NCBI GenBank assembly: GCA_947478525.1
Contig: CANJVU010000006.1
Location: forward strand, 1 to 64,000
Direction: 5' to 3'
Origin: Thiotrichales bacterium
Lineage (GTDB): Bacteria; Pseudomonadota; Gammaproteobacteria; Francisellales; CACEW01
Length of the DNA: 64,000 nucleotides
Made by a program: the position numbers and the translations under genes. The notes under the pieces were generated by a model. The model was given only the letters and a program-made list of their open reading frames with translations, did no database searches and had not been told where the DNA came from. Below are positions 45,756 to 56,361 of the stretch, piece after piece; positions within the stretch are counted from its first letter, which is position 1; every line of letters starts with the position of its first letter.

Positions 45756-47228
45756 ATGAATAAGTTCAAACAACTGATCTCAAACAACCCAGGATATCTG
45801 GTGATTTCCACGGTGATTTGGGAATTTTTCAGCTACTTCGGCATGCAAGCACTGCTGATTTTATATCTCACCGAAAAACTAAAATTTTCTGATGACAGCA
45901 GCTACGCCATTTACGGCGCTTATACGTCGTTGGTTTTTGTCACTCCGATTGTCGGCGGTTGGCTTGCCGATCGTTGGCTGGGTTTTAAAAACAGCATTAT
46001 TCTCGGTTGCTGCTTAATTATTTTGGGACACCTGTGTTTGACCTTAAACGGCATGTTCACGCTGTACCTGGGCTTGAGCCTGCTGGTGATTGGTGTGGGC
46101 TTTTTCAAAACCAATGCCATCTGCCTGGTCGGGCGTTCTTTTGAGCGCAACCCTGCGGCAAAATCCACTGCGTTTACCATTTACTACATCGGCGCCAACA
46201 TTGGTGCCACACTAGGTCCCATCGTATGCGCCTACCTCGCCACGACTTATGGCTGGAAGGCAGGTTTTGGCGCCGCTGCAGTCGGGATGGCGTTTGGTTT
46301 GATGATTCTCTGGTATGGCCGCGCTGCACTCACCGAATTTGACAATCAACCCACCAAAAACAATGCTAACCGAGCACTCCTACTTTGCCTGGCAGCGATT
46401 ATCCCCTGCACATTGGGTATTGCCTTCATCATTGAATACGACATGGCCGGTTATGTCTTGACCGCCATTGGTTTGATTGCGTTGGTATGGGCCATTAATA
46501 TTTTCCGCCAAGGCACGGCGGCACAACGAAAAGGCTTGTGGTTTGTGTTTATGCTCACGCTGTTTGGCACGTTATTCTGGGCGTTTGACCAACAAGGCGG
46601 CAGCTCGATCAGCTTGTTCATCGAACGCAACGTCTATAAAGACGGCATCCCCGCGGCAATGTTTCAATCGATAAATCCGGCAATCATCATTATTTTTGGC
46701 CTATTTACCGCGTGGATGTGGAAACGCTTAAGCAAAGCCAAGATTTGTCTCGGTGTATTATTGCGCGTGTTACCAGGTTTTGTGTTGCTAACTGCAGGCT
46801 TTGGACTGCTATTTTTCGGCGCAGCGATTGCCAGCAAAGCCGGCCAAGCATCGATGTTCTGGCCTGTAGTCGGCTTATCCTTAATCGGCATGGCAGAATT
46901 GTTTATTGACCCGATTATTCTGTCCGAGCTGACACAATATGCGCCCAAAGGCTCCGTGGGTGTACTGACGGGAATGTACTACCTGTTTGTCGGCGCCTTT
47001 GCCAATTACCTCGCCGCACAAATCGCCACCTTAACTGCCATCACCCCCACTGCTGCCAAGACCATCACCCTGGCGCAAGAGGCCGTCAGCTATCGCGATA
47101 ACTTCTGGAAAATCACTCTAGTTGGTGTAGCAATGATCCTGGCACTCTTGATCATGCAACAAACCTGGCGCTGGTATACCGCGAAAAAAACGCGTAGTAA
47201 TTGTATTTTGCTTGAAGAGCCGGTATGA
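45756..47228 (+). CDS. POT-family peptide/solute:proton symporter
   Basis: The 490-residue product has about 12-14 membrane helices and matches the POT (PTR2) family, with the YFGMQALLILYL start in helix 1, GGWLADRWLGFKNSIILG after helix 2 and GANIGATLGPI in helix 5. Members import di- and tripeptides with protons. The usual ExxER coupling motif of helix 1 is incomplete: positions 20, 23 and 24 are Val, Glu and Phe. The substrate or coupling may therefore differ. A strong AAGGAG site and a structured leader precede the start. tRNA-Ser follows 28 bases after the stop. Confidence 0.9.
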   Translation: MNKFKQLISNNPGYLVISTVIWEFFSYFGMQALLILYLTEKLKFSDDSSYAIYGAYTSLVFVTPIVGGWLADRWLGFKNSIILGCCLIILGHLCLTLNGMFTLYLGLSLLVIGVGFFKTNAICLVGRSFERNPAAKSTAFTIYYIGANIGATLGPIVCAYLATTYGWKAGFGAAAVGMAFGLMILWYGRAALTEFDNQPTKNNANRALLLCLAAIIPCTLGIAFIIEYDMAGYVLTAIGLIALVWAINIFRQGTAAQRKGLWFVFMLTLFGTLFWAFDQQGGSSISLFIERNVYKDGIPAAMFQSINPAIIIIFGLFTAWMWKRLSKAKICLGVLLRVLPGFVLLTAGFGLLFFGAAIASKAGQASMFWPVVGLSLIGMAELFIDPIILSELTQYAPKGSVGVLTGMYYLFVGAFANYLAAQIATLTAITPTAAKTITLAQEAVSYRDNFWKITLVGVAMILALLIMQQTWRWYTAKKTRSNCILLEEPV

Positions 47229-47256
47229 TGTCCGAGATCTTTTTGCCCAATTACCT

Positions 47257-47344
47257 GGAGAGATGTCCGAGTGGCTGAAGGAGCACGCCTGGAAAGTGTG
47301 TATACGGTAACGTATCGCGGGTTCGAATCCCGCTCTCTCCTCCA
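47257..47344 (+). tRNA. tRNA-Ser (anticodon GGA)
   Basis: An 88-base tRNA with a seven-pair acceptor stem (GGAGAGA/TCTCTCC), the anticodon loop CTGGAAA giving GGA, a long variable arm (TATACGGTAACGTATC) and the T-loop GTTCGAATC. CCA is encoded. The discriminator base before CCA is T where E. coli tRNA-Ser has G. A terminator follows. Confidence 0.97.
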
Positions 47345-47351
47345 TAAATAT

Positions 47352-47380
47352 AAAAAAGCCCACGCTTGTGGGCTTTTTTT
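47352..47380 (+). terminator. Intrinsic terminator after tRNA-Ser
   Basis: AGCCCAC (47357-47363) pairs with GTGGGCT (47368-47374) around GCTT, followed by a T-run and preceded by an A-run. Confidence 0.9.
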
Positions 47381-47418
47381 ATAAAAAACTCCCTTGAAAT
47401 TCAAAACATCACCCCCAC

Positions 47419-47446
47419 TTGACATGTGACGGTAGATGACTATGAT
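47419..47446 (+). promoter_or_regulatory. Promoter of groESL
   Basis: TTGACA (47419-47424) and TATGAT (47441-47446) are 16 bases apart, a good sigma-70 promoter about 65 bases before groES. Heat-shock sigma-32 elements were not clearly seen, although the CCCCCACTTGACA context partly fits a -35 element. Confidence 0.6.
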
Positions 47447-47511
47447 GAACGCTCAGCACATGGGTGCTCATTATTTTATTTACCTAACATCAATCAACTA
47501 AGGAGAGTCTT

Positions 47512-47799
47512 ATGAAAATTCGTCCCCTACACGACCGTGTATTGGTCCGTCGTGCTGAAGCCGAAGAAAAATCTGCTGGTGGTATCGTATTGCCAGGCGC
47601 CAAAGAAAAACCAGAAACGGGTGAAATCCTGGCTGTGGGCAATGGCAAAATTTTGGAAGATGGCAGTGTGCGCAAACTTGATGTTAAAAAAGGCGACAAA
47701 ATCGTTTTTGGTAAATATTCCGGTAGCGAAGTCAAAGTTGATGGCGAAACCTTATTGATGATGCGCGAAGAAGACATCATGGGCGTTATTGAAAAGTAA
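47512..47799 (+). CDS. groES: Co-chaperonin GroES
   Basis: GroES caps the GroEL folding chamber. The 95-residue product has the [12 protein letters not shown] start, the mobile loop [12 protein letters not shown] (about 17-28) and the [11 protein letters not shown] ending. AAGGAGAG precedes the ATG. It is the first gene of the groESL operon, with groEL 30 bases downstream. Confidence 0.98.
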   Translation: MKIRPLHDRVLVRRAEAEEKSAGGIVLPGAKEKPETGEILAVGNGKILEDGSVRKLDVKKGDKIVFGKYSGSEVKVDGETLLMMREEDIMGVIEK

Positions 47800-49476
<1,677 letters not shown>

Positions 49477-49525
49477 TTTCCCCCTTCACACCCTAACTCT
49501 CCTCCGCAAGGGGTGAGGGAATCAC

Positions 49526-49553
49526 AAAAACCCCGCAGTTGCGGGGTTTTTTT
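49526..49553 (+). terminator. Intrinsic terminator of groESL
   Basis: CCCCGCA (49531-49537) pairs with TGCGGGG (49540-49546), with A- and T-runs on the two sides. It may also serve the convergent uvrD gene that ends at 49576. Confidence 0.9.
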
Positions 49554-49575
49554 GTGTGCCCGGCAGGGCGCGGAC

Positions 49576-51759
49576 TCACTCCTCATTGACTTGAATAAAT
49601 TCCGGCAATAGCCATTTCATGTCGCCATTGCTGAAGCGAATCTGCAAACGCGCATGATCATTTTGGCCTTCGTAATTCACAATGACGCCTTCGCCAAATT
49701 TAGGGTGGCGGATGGGTTGTCCAACAAACCACGTTTTACCTTGATGCGTGGTGCCATTGGCCATGGTATTGGTGCGTTTAGGTAGAAATGCAGCGGTATG
49801 GTTGGGTTGCAATACTGACGATTTCAACCGTACTTCGGTCAGGCAGTCTTTGGGGATTTCACGAATAAAGCGCGAAGGGCGGTGCGGTTTGTTTTCACCG
49901 TATAAGCGACGATACTCAGCATACGTTAATGTAAGATACTGCATGGCACGGGTGATGCCAACGTAGCATAAGCGACGTTCTTCAGACAGCCGTTTGGGGT
50001 CGTCGACGCTTAGCCGCGGTGGGAACAGTTCCTCTTCCATGCCACTCATAAATACAATCGGAAATTCTAATCCTTTGGCAGAGTGTAGTGTCATCAATTG
50101 CACACTGTCTTGGAATTCAGGGGCTTGACCTTCGCCAGATTCTAAGGCGGCATGCGCCAAAAAAGCACTGAGATAAGGCGTGCTGTTGGCAATGGTTTCT
50201 TCCGGTACAAATTGTTTGGCAGCAGTGACCAACTCGGCCAGGTTATCCAACCGGGTTTGTGCTTTTTCATGTGGTTCTTTGCGATAATGATCTGCCAGTT
50301 GGCTTAAGCGCAGGGTTTGATCGACAGTATATTCCAGCGTACTTTCGGTAGTGGCGGTTTTGATTTGTTCAAATAAATAAAAGAATCCACTCACAGAGCC
50401 AGTGGCTTTAGGGGGTAGGGCTTTTTGTTCAATCAGCGTTTGTGCCGCTTGCCATAACGAACAGTGGTGCGCACGCGCGGTATCGCGAATCAGGTCGACG
50501 CTGCGTTCGCCAATACCACGCACAGGGACATTGATGATGCGCTCAAAGGCGCCATCATCATGAGGATTGCCGATCAGGCGCAGATAAGCCATGGCGTCTT
50601 TGATTTCAGCGCGTTCAAAAAAGCGCTGACCGCCATAAACACGATAAGGAATATTGGCTTGTAATAGTGCTTCTTCAATCACTCGCGATTGGGCGTTAGA
50701 GCGATATAAAATGGCGACGTCTTGCCGACGCGCGCCTTGGGTCAGATGTTGTTGAATGCGTGAAACGATAAAACGCGCCTCATCGAGTTCATTAAAGCCA
50801 GCGTAGAGTTGGATGGGTGTGCCATCTTCGCCTGCCGTCCATAGCGTTTTACCCAGGCGATCGGTGTTAAGGTCAATCACTGCATTGGCAGCTTTCAGGA
50901 TGGTTTTGGTGGAGCGATAATTTTGTTCCAGACGAATAATCGCAATCGGTGCAAAATCTTTTTGCAGGCGATGCAAGTTTTCAATTTTGGCGCCGCGCCA
51001 GCCATAGATTGATTGGTCATCATCACCGACCGCCATTACATAATTATTTTTCCCAGCCAGTAGTTTAACCCAGGCGTATTGTAGGTGGTTGGTATCCTGA
51101 AATTCATCAATCAGTAAGTGGCGAAAGCGCGATTGATAGTGCTCGCGCACGTCCAGGTTATCACGCAATAATTCAAAGCTGCGCAGCAATAATTCGGCAA
51201 AATCCACCAGGCCATTCTGTTGGCACAGTTGTTCGTAGGTTTGGTAAATTTTAATCCAAGTGGCCAGCTGTAGATCCTGATAACCATCGATTTGGTGCGA
51301 ACGTTTAATGGCATCTTTTTGTTCGTTGATAAAATGTTGAATTGGTTTTGGGGGCCAATATTGCTCATCAAGGTTTAGTGTTTTTAACACCCGACGAATC
51401 AGCCGATATTGATCATCACTATCGAGGATTTGGAAACTTTCAGGTAGATTGGCTTGTTGGTAATGCAAGCGCAGCAGGCGGTGCGATAAACCATGAAATG
51501 TACCGACCCACATGCCCAGTGTCGAGATGCCGAATAAGTTCTCGATACGCTCTCGCATTTCATGGGCGGCTTTGTTGGTAAAAGTAACCGCGAGAATTTG
51601 ATTGGGAGCGAGGTGATATTGCTGCATCAAAAATGCCAGGCGATGTACCAGCACTCGAGTTTTGCCACTGCCAGCACCTGCCAGAATGAGTGCGTGTTGT
51701 TCTGGCAATGTGACCGCTTCACGTTGTTTTTCATTTAAGTGCTTTAAAATATCATGCAT
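49576..51759 (-). CDS. uvrD: DNA helicase II UvrD
   Basis: UvrD unwinds DNA 3' to 5' in excision and mismatch repair. The 727-residue SF1 product has Walker A GAGSGKT (28-34), TFTNKAAHEMRER (about 60-72), Walker B LIDEFQDTNH (about 220-229), GDDDQSIYGWRGA (about 246-258), QNYRST (about 283) and the C-terminal LMTLHSAKGLEF motif (about 560). It ends in a small Tudor-like domain (about 675-727), as in E. coli UvrD, which has 720 residues. Its first bases overlap the end of the methyltransferase gene upstream by eight. Confidence 0.97.
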   Translation of the reverse strand: MHDILKHLNEKQREAVTLPEQHALILAGAGSGKTRVLVHRLAFLMQQYHLAPNQILAVTFTNKAAHEMRERIENLFGISTLGMWVGTFHGLSHRLLRLHYQQANLPESFQILDSDDQYRLIRRVLKTLNLDEQYWPPKPIQHFINEQKDAIKRSHQIDGYQDLQLATWIKIYQTYEQLCQQNGLVDFAELLLRSFELLRDNLDVREHYQSRFRHLLIDEFQDTNHLQYAWVKLLAGKNNYVMAVGDDDQSIYGWRGAKIENLHRLQKDFAPIAIIRLEQNYRSTKTILKAANAVIDLNTDRLGKTLWTAGEDGTPIQLYAGFNELDEARFIVSRIQQHLTQGARRQDVAILYRSNAQSRVIEEALLQANIPYRVYGGQRFFERAEIKDAMAYLRLIGNPHDDGAFERIINVPVRGIGERSVDLIRDTARAHHCSLWQAAQTLIEQKALPPKATGSVSGFFYLFEQIKTATTESTLEYTVDQTLRLSQLADHYRKEPHEKAQTRLDNLAELVTAAKQFVPEETIANSTPYLSAFLAHAALESGEGQAPEFQDSVQLMTLHSAKGLEFPIVFMSGMEEELFPPRLSVDDPKRLSEERRLCYVGITRAMQYLTLTYAEYRRLYGENKPHRPSRFIREIPKDCLTEVRLKSSVLQPNHTAAFLPKRTNTMANGTTHQGKTWFVGQPIRHPKFGEGVIVNYEGQNDHARLQIRFSNGDMKWLLPEFIQVNEE

Positions 51760-52378
51760 GTTTTTTTAGTGCCTCTTCAATTGCTGTTCTTGACCATAGC
51801 GCCATTTCTTTGGCAAATACATCTTCTTTAATCGTTGTTAATGGTTCTGGTAAATGAAACGGCGCCTGGCTTAAATTCACCGGCCTAAAAATTCCAACAT
51901 CGGTGGTGGTGTTGGCACTCAATGGCGCGTGCGTATTATGCGTCACCAGTAAGTATTTAAAGGGGCTTTTCAGTAGATTTTCTAAAAATTGCCAGAGCAA
52001 TTCATTCGGTAGATAATGCACCACATCGCGGCAAATCACCAGTTGCGTATCGGGTAATATTTCGGTGACGATATCCAGTGTTTGAAACGACATGTTGGGT
52101 TGATCGGTAAAGCGTTGTTGATTCAGTGTTGTGAGGTCAGCAACACATTCCACGCCGATATACGTGATGCCGGTTAAATCGAGATAACGAATTAAATTAG
52201 CATCACCACAGCCGGCATCGACGATGTGTTTGATCTGATAGTCATGCAATAATTGTTGTAGATTTTGCCGTAAAACAGGGGTTAATTCATAGGCGCTATT
52301 GGGGCCTGAGCTGCCAGAAGCATTGCCCCAAAATTGGCGGTTGAAGTAATCGGTAAAAATGCGTGTATGGTCAGGCAT
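51752..52378 (-). CDS. SAM-dependent methyltransferase
   Basis: The 208-residue product has the class I methyltransferase fold: motif I HIVDAGCGDANLIRYL (about residues 50-65), an acidic strand-2 end (YIGVECVADL, about 72-81), motif II-like LDIVTEILPDTQLVICRDVVHYL (about 100-122) and a C-terminal strand region. The substrate is unknown. The frame opens upstream with a TTG at 52414, but that part overlaps the MFS gene. The ATG at 52378 five bases after its stop is preferred. It probably shares an operon with the MFS gene and uvrD. Confidence 0.8.
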   Translation of the reverse strand: MPDHTRIFTDYFNRQFWGNASGSSGPNSAYELTPVLRQNLQQLLHDYQIKHIVDAGCGDANLIRYLDLTGITYIGVECVADLTTLNQQRFTDQPNMSFQTLDIVTEILPDTQLVICRDVVHYLPNELLWQFLENLLKSPFKYLLVTHNTHAPLSANTTTDVGIFRPVNLSQAPFHLPEPLTTIKEDVFAKEMALWSRTAIEEALKKHA

Positions 52379-52382
52379 TGCA

Positions 52383-53888
52383 TCAAGGTTGCTGCATATT
52401 ACGCATTTTATCAATCGCTTTTGTCAGCGCTGTTTCCACATGTTTGATGTCGTGATTCAACTTTTGGATGTCGCGTTGTACATTGAGTAATGCGACTTCG
52501 GCGTCGGTCATAGTCTTTTGCAGGCCGCTGATGTCATCGAGCGATTTACCTTTGGTTTCGTAACCCAGTACCGCAGTGAGAATAAAACCAAGCAAGCAGA
52601 GTATGCCTGCGACTGCCATGGTTTCAGGGATGCCAATGGCAATCATTAATACCGGTACGCCAATACCACCCAACGCCGCACCGATTTTTCCGCAAGCGGA
52701 GGCAAAGCCGTGGCCTGTAGCGCGGATGTGTGTGGGGAATAACTCTGCAGGTAATAAGAAAGTGATTGGGTTGGGACCCATGTTAACCATCAGGTTGAAT
52801 AAAATAAAGCCGGCAAATAACACCACGATATAAGCGGTATCGCCACTGCCGCCAAAGAAGTGAGCCGATGCAATCAGGAAAAACCCAACCGCCATGCCGA
52901 TAAATCCTACCGATTGCAGTTTAATTCTGCCCCAAGTATCGACCAGTAAAATGGCCACAAAGATGCCGACCACTAAAAAGATATCGGTGAACGCATCGCC
53001 TTTGATGGAGGCAATATCCTTGGTGATGTAGTCGGTATGGTGAGAAAAAGCCAACGTCGCCAGAATAATGGGTAAGAAAAAGTTAATACCGTAAAACACG
53101 ATATCCATGATAAACCAGCTGCCGGCAGTGAGGATGGTGCGTTTGAGGTAACGTGGCGTAAATAAGTCGACGAATGAGGCTTCGGAAGACGCTGCAATCG
53201 CATCGATTTTAATTTTTTTACCGGTCATTTTGGAGGCGGCGGCAGAGGCTTTCTCCAAGTCGCCTTTATGAATCAACCAGCGCGTACTTTCTGGAAGTGT
53301 TAAGCGCAGCAGCATGATGATAATTGCAGGAATAACGGCAATTCCCAGCATAATGCGCCAAGCATTGACTTCAGGGTGAACCAAAATGATGATCAAGCCG
53401 GTCGCCGCTGCGGCGAGCATTCCCAATGCCTGGAAGCCGAAGCCACTCACCAGCATTTTACCGCGCAGGCGTTTGGGCATGTTTTCCACAATATAGGTGG
53501 AGCTGACGGGGTAATCCGCGCCAATCCCGATGCCCAGTAAAAATCTAAATAAAATCAATGAGCTAACGTCCCATGCGAAGGCGGTACACGCAGCAAAAAT
53601 TACAAAGAACAAGATGTTAAGCAGCAGCAAGATTTTGCGACCAAGTTTATCCGTCATGCGGCCAAATACCGTGGCACCTAAAATACAGCCGAACGGTGCT
53701 GCAGATACGATCAGCCCTTGTAAGTGATCACTGGGAGAAAATTGTTGGTTAATAAAAGGTAAAGCAATGGCAATGATGAACAAGTCAAAGCCGTCGAGGA
53801 AGATGCCCATGGCTGAGAGCGCCCACACGCGCCAATGCTCTTTGCTCAGTCTGGCATTATCTAACGCTCGCGTTGCTTCTATGGACAT
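52383..53888 (-). CDS. MFS transporter, phosphate:proton-symporter-like
   Basis: The 501-residue product has 12 membrane helices and the MFS loop-2/3 motif GRMTDKLGRK (about 76-85). Helix 4 carries GIGIGADYPVSSTY (about 118-131). Before helix 11 it has GPNPITFLLPAELFPTHIRATGHG (Gly 363 region), typical of the phosphate symporter (Pho84-like) group but also seen in related sugar and aromatic-acid transporters. A coiled-coil-like tail of about 55 residues at the C-terminus is unusual. The substrate is uncertain. Confidence 0.82.
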   Translation of the reverse strand: MSIEATRALDNARLSKEHWRVWALSAMGIFLDGFDLFIIAIALPFINQQFSPSDHLQGLIVSAAPFGCILGATVFGRMTDKLGRKILLLLNILFFVIFAACTAFAWDVSSLILFRFLLGIGIGADYPVSSTYIVENMPKRLRGKMLVSGFGFQALGMLAAAATGLIIILVHPEVNAWRIMLGIAVIPAIIIMLLRLTLPESTRWLIHKGDLEKASAAASKMTGKKIKIDAIAASSEASFVDLFTPRYLKRTILTAGSWFIMDIVFYGINFFLPIILATLAFSHHTDYITKDIASIKGDAFTDIFLVVGIFVAILLVDTWGRIKLQSVGFIGMAVGFFLIASAHFFGGSGDTAYIVVLFAGFILFNLMVNMGPNPITFLLPAELFPTHIRATGHGFASACGKIGAALGGIGVPVLMIAIGIPETMAVAGILCLLGFILTAVLGYETKGKSLDDISGLQKTMTDAEVALLNVQRDIQKLNHDIKHVETALTKAIDKMRNMQQP

Positions 53889-53961
53889 ATGGCCTCCAAA
53901 ATTTGAGGTGAATTTCCCTGGCAGGAATATACAATAAACGAGGCGATTTACCTAGTACTTT

Positions 53962-55020
53962 TTACAAAAATTGCTTCATATCATGAAACTGAAACCCCAT
54001 TAAGGATTGATCATAATTTTTACCAAACGCAATGGCTTTAAACAGCTCGCCCATTAACGTTGGGTGTGTTAGGCGTCTTACTGCATAAGCCTGATCTTGC
54101 GCTTTTTCGCTAAAGCCACAGGCCGCTAAAAACATTGCTTGGGTGGTGTAACCACTTATCATTAAACCTTGATTCAGCGCCGTTTCTGCTAATGCGGTAA
54201 AATCGACGTGCGCAGTAATGTCTTGTTCACCTACATGAATAAAAGGGGTATCATGTGCCTGGTGTTGATAATGGCAGCGCAGGGTTCCGGTATTTCGATA
54301 AGGCGCATAATATTCTTTTTGTGCGTAGCCATAATCGATCAATAGTACGATGCCTTTTTGTAATGAATGCGTTTGTTGTGCCAACCACAGATCAATATCG
54401 AGCAACACTTCAGAGCAATAACCATCGGGTAATGCGCCAATATTGGCTTGAATCTGCTGTACGCGTTCAATTAATTTCGGATTGGTTTGATCTAGCATTT
54501 TTTCAATAAATTGACCTTGTTCACATGCTGCGCCCAACTCCCGAATTTTTCCTTCTTCAATTTTAAAACGATGCACGGGTAGCGCGTCGATGATTTCATT
54601 GCCGACAATCACGCCATTGAAGGGTTGTGATAAGGGCTTATCAATCCAAGAAACCAGAGGCAAGAGATCTGGCACTTGTTGCTGCAATTTTTGTTTTTGT
54701 TGCTGGCGTAACCACGGGCTGATTTCTAGGATGTAATAATGTTTCGGTAAACACCCAGCGCGCTGTAAATACTGCAGCATATCGGCTGCCATGGTGCCTA
54801 ATCCTGCGCCTATTTCTACCATCACGGCATCTGGTACATCCTGAATAACTTGCTGACATTGCGTGGCCACACACTGGTTGAAAATCGGTGACACTTCTGG
54901 CGCGGTGATAAAATCCCCTCGTGCACCGATTTTGGGCGTGGTGCTGGTGTAATAACCGGTGTCAGGGGCGTATAAAGCATAGTGCATAAATTCGGCGAAA
55001 GATATTGTCCCCGATTTCAT
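53962..55020 (-). CDS. MidA/NDUFAF7-like class I methyltransferase
   Basis: The 352-residue product belongs to the COG1565 family. It starts with ISFAEFMHYALYAPDTGYY (about residues 6-24), a hallmark, then ARGDFITAPEVSPIFNQ (about 34-50) and the SAM-binding MVEIGAGLGTMAADML (about 66-81). A later VGNEIIDALPVHRF (about 138-151) and LLIDYGYAQKEYY (about 225-237) fit the family. The mitochondrial relative methylates an arginine of complex I; the bacterial target is not settled. It abuts the ABC permease gene by one base overlap and is probably its last operon member. Confidence 0.9.
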   Translation of the reverse strand: MKSGTISFAEFMHYALYAPDTGYYTSTTPKIGARGDFITAPEVSPIFNQCVATQCQQVIQDVPDAVMVEIGAGLGTMAADMLQYLQRAGCLPKHYYILEISPWLRQQQKQKLQQQVPDLLPLVSWIDKPLSQPFNGVIVGNEIIDALPVHRFKIEEGKIRELGAACEQGQFIEKMLDQTNPKLIERVQQIQANIGALPDGYCSEVLLDIDLWLAQQTHSLQKGIVLLIDYGYAQKEYYAPYRNTGTLRCHYQHQAHDTPFIHVGEQDITAHVDFTALAETALNQGLMISGYTTQAMFLAACGFSEKAQDQAYAVRRLTHPTLMGELFKAIAFGKNYDQSLMGFQFHDMKQFL

Positions 55021-55700
55021 TAAACCCTCACTCGCAAGCGCTGTTCCAATGCTCTAAAAATCCCTACAATAATCGCGTTTAACACCAAATATAACACCCC
55101 AGCGATCACCAGGCACGGGATGGTTTCGTAGGTGTTGGCGATGACTTGTTGGGTCATGCCCATAATGTCCAATAGTGTGATGGTGCTGGCCAGTGTGGTG
55201 CTTTTTAAAATCATAATGACTTCGTTGGAATAGGCGGGAATGGCTTGTCTTAAGGCGCAGGGTAAAATAATCCGTACAAATGCCAAGCGCTGTGACATGC
55301 CCAATGCCAGGCAGGATTCCAGTTGGCCTTTGGGGATGGCCAGTACGGCGCCTTTGAATAATTCAGACGCGTAGGCTGCGGTGTTGAGCGCCAATGCGAT
55401 AATCGCGCAATTGTTGGCGCTGTTGAGCACGTCCCACAAAAATGAATCTTTGATCCAGTTAAATTGGCCGCTGCCGTAGTAAATAATAAAAATCTGCACC
55501 AATAGCGGCGTGCCGCGAAATATAAAGACAAAGGTTTCCGCGGGAGCTTTTAAGTACCAACGTGGTGACAGTCGGCAGGCCATGATCAATAATGCCAGGG
55601 TAAAACCAATGATCAGTGAAATGATCAGCAGTTGCAGCGTAAGATACACGCCAGATAGCCATTGTGGCCAGTAGGAAAGTAAGGATAACCAGGTGTTCAT
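55020..55700 (-). CDS. Polar amino-acid ABC importer, permease 2 (HisM/ArtM-like)
   Basis: The 226-residue product has five membrane helices and the permease signature loop EAA-like region at about 140-165 (LESCLALGMSQRLAFVRIILPCALRQAIP), which contacts the ATPase. The FRGTPLLVQIFIIYYG segment (about 59-74) is typical of the His/Arg/Glu permease subfamily. It lies four bases after the partner permease gene in a four-gene transporter operon. Confidence 0.93.
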   Translation of the reverse strand: MNTWLSLLSYWPQWLSGVYLTLQLLIISLIIGFTLALLIMACRLSPRWYLKAPAETFVFIFRGTPLLVQIFIIYYGSGQFNWIKDSFLWDVLNSANNCAIIALALNTAAYASELFKGAVLAIPKGQLESCLALGMSQRLAFVRIILPCALRQAIPAYSNEVIMILKSTTLASTITLLDIMGMTQQVIANTYETIPCLVIAGVLYLVLNAIIVGIFRALEQRLRVRV

Positions 55701-55704
55701 TGCA

Positions 55705-56358
55705 TTATCCTTTTATTTGTCGACGTTGCAGGCCGTTAATGGCAAATTGCGACACGCTGGTAAACACCAAATAAATCAACCCTGCGATGCAGAAAAAATC
55801 AAACGGTTTGCTGGTTTGTGCCGAGGCGGTATGAGCGACATCCATGATATCCGCCAGGCCAATCAATGAAACCAAGGCGCTGTCTTTCAGTAACACCAAC
55901 CAGAGATTGCTTAAGCCAGGCAAAGCAAAACGCCACATCTGCGGCAACATGATGCGCCTTAAAATATAGGCGCGGCTTAAGCCCAAGGCTAATGCCGATT
56001 CAAACTGACCTTTGGGAATGGCTTGGTAGGCGCCGCGCAGGGTTTGTGCTGCATAAGCGGCAAAAATTAATCCCAGCGCCAGCACACCAGACATAAAGGC
56101 ATTGACGTTGACGTAATGTCCCATTAATTCAGTCAATAAAATGGTGCTGCCGAAGTAAATCATAAACAGTACCAGCAATTCTGGCAGGCCGCGTAAGAAA
56201 GTGGTGATCACGACGAATAGGGCGCGCACCATAAACCACGGCGCCGATTCGCCAATGGTAAATACCAGGCTCAAACACATGCCCAGCAGCAGGGCGCAAA
56301 ACGACACGGCCAGTGTCATTTCAGCGCCTTGCAGTAGTGGAGTGGCGTAAGCCCACAT
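55705..56358 (-). CDS. Polar amino-acid ABC importer, permease 1 (HisQ/ArtQ-like)
   Basis: The 217-residue product has five membrane helices, the FLRGLPELLVLFMIYFG segment (about residues 54-70) and the ATPase-contact loop FESALALGLSRAYILRRIMLPQMWR (about 118-142). With its neighbour it forms the heterodimeric channel. Its start overlaps nothing, and the binding-protein gene ends three bases upstream. Confidence 0.93.
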   Translation of the reverse strand: MWAYATPLLQGAEMTLAVSFCALLLGMCLSLVFTIGESAPWFMVRALFVVITTFLRGLPELLVLFMIYFGSTILLTELMGHYVNVNAFMSGVLALGLIFAAYAAQTLRGAYQAIPKGQFESALALGLSRAYILRRIMLPQMWRFALPGLSNLWLVLLKDSALVSLIGLADIMDVAHTASAQTSKPFDFFCIAGLIYLVFTSVSQFAINGLQRRQIKG

Positions 56359-56361
56359 GGG

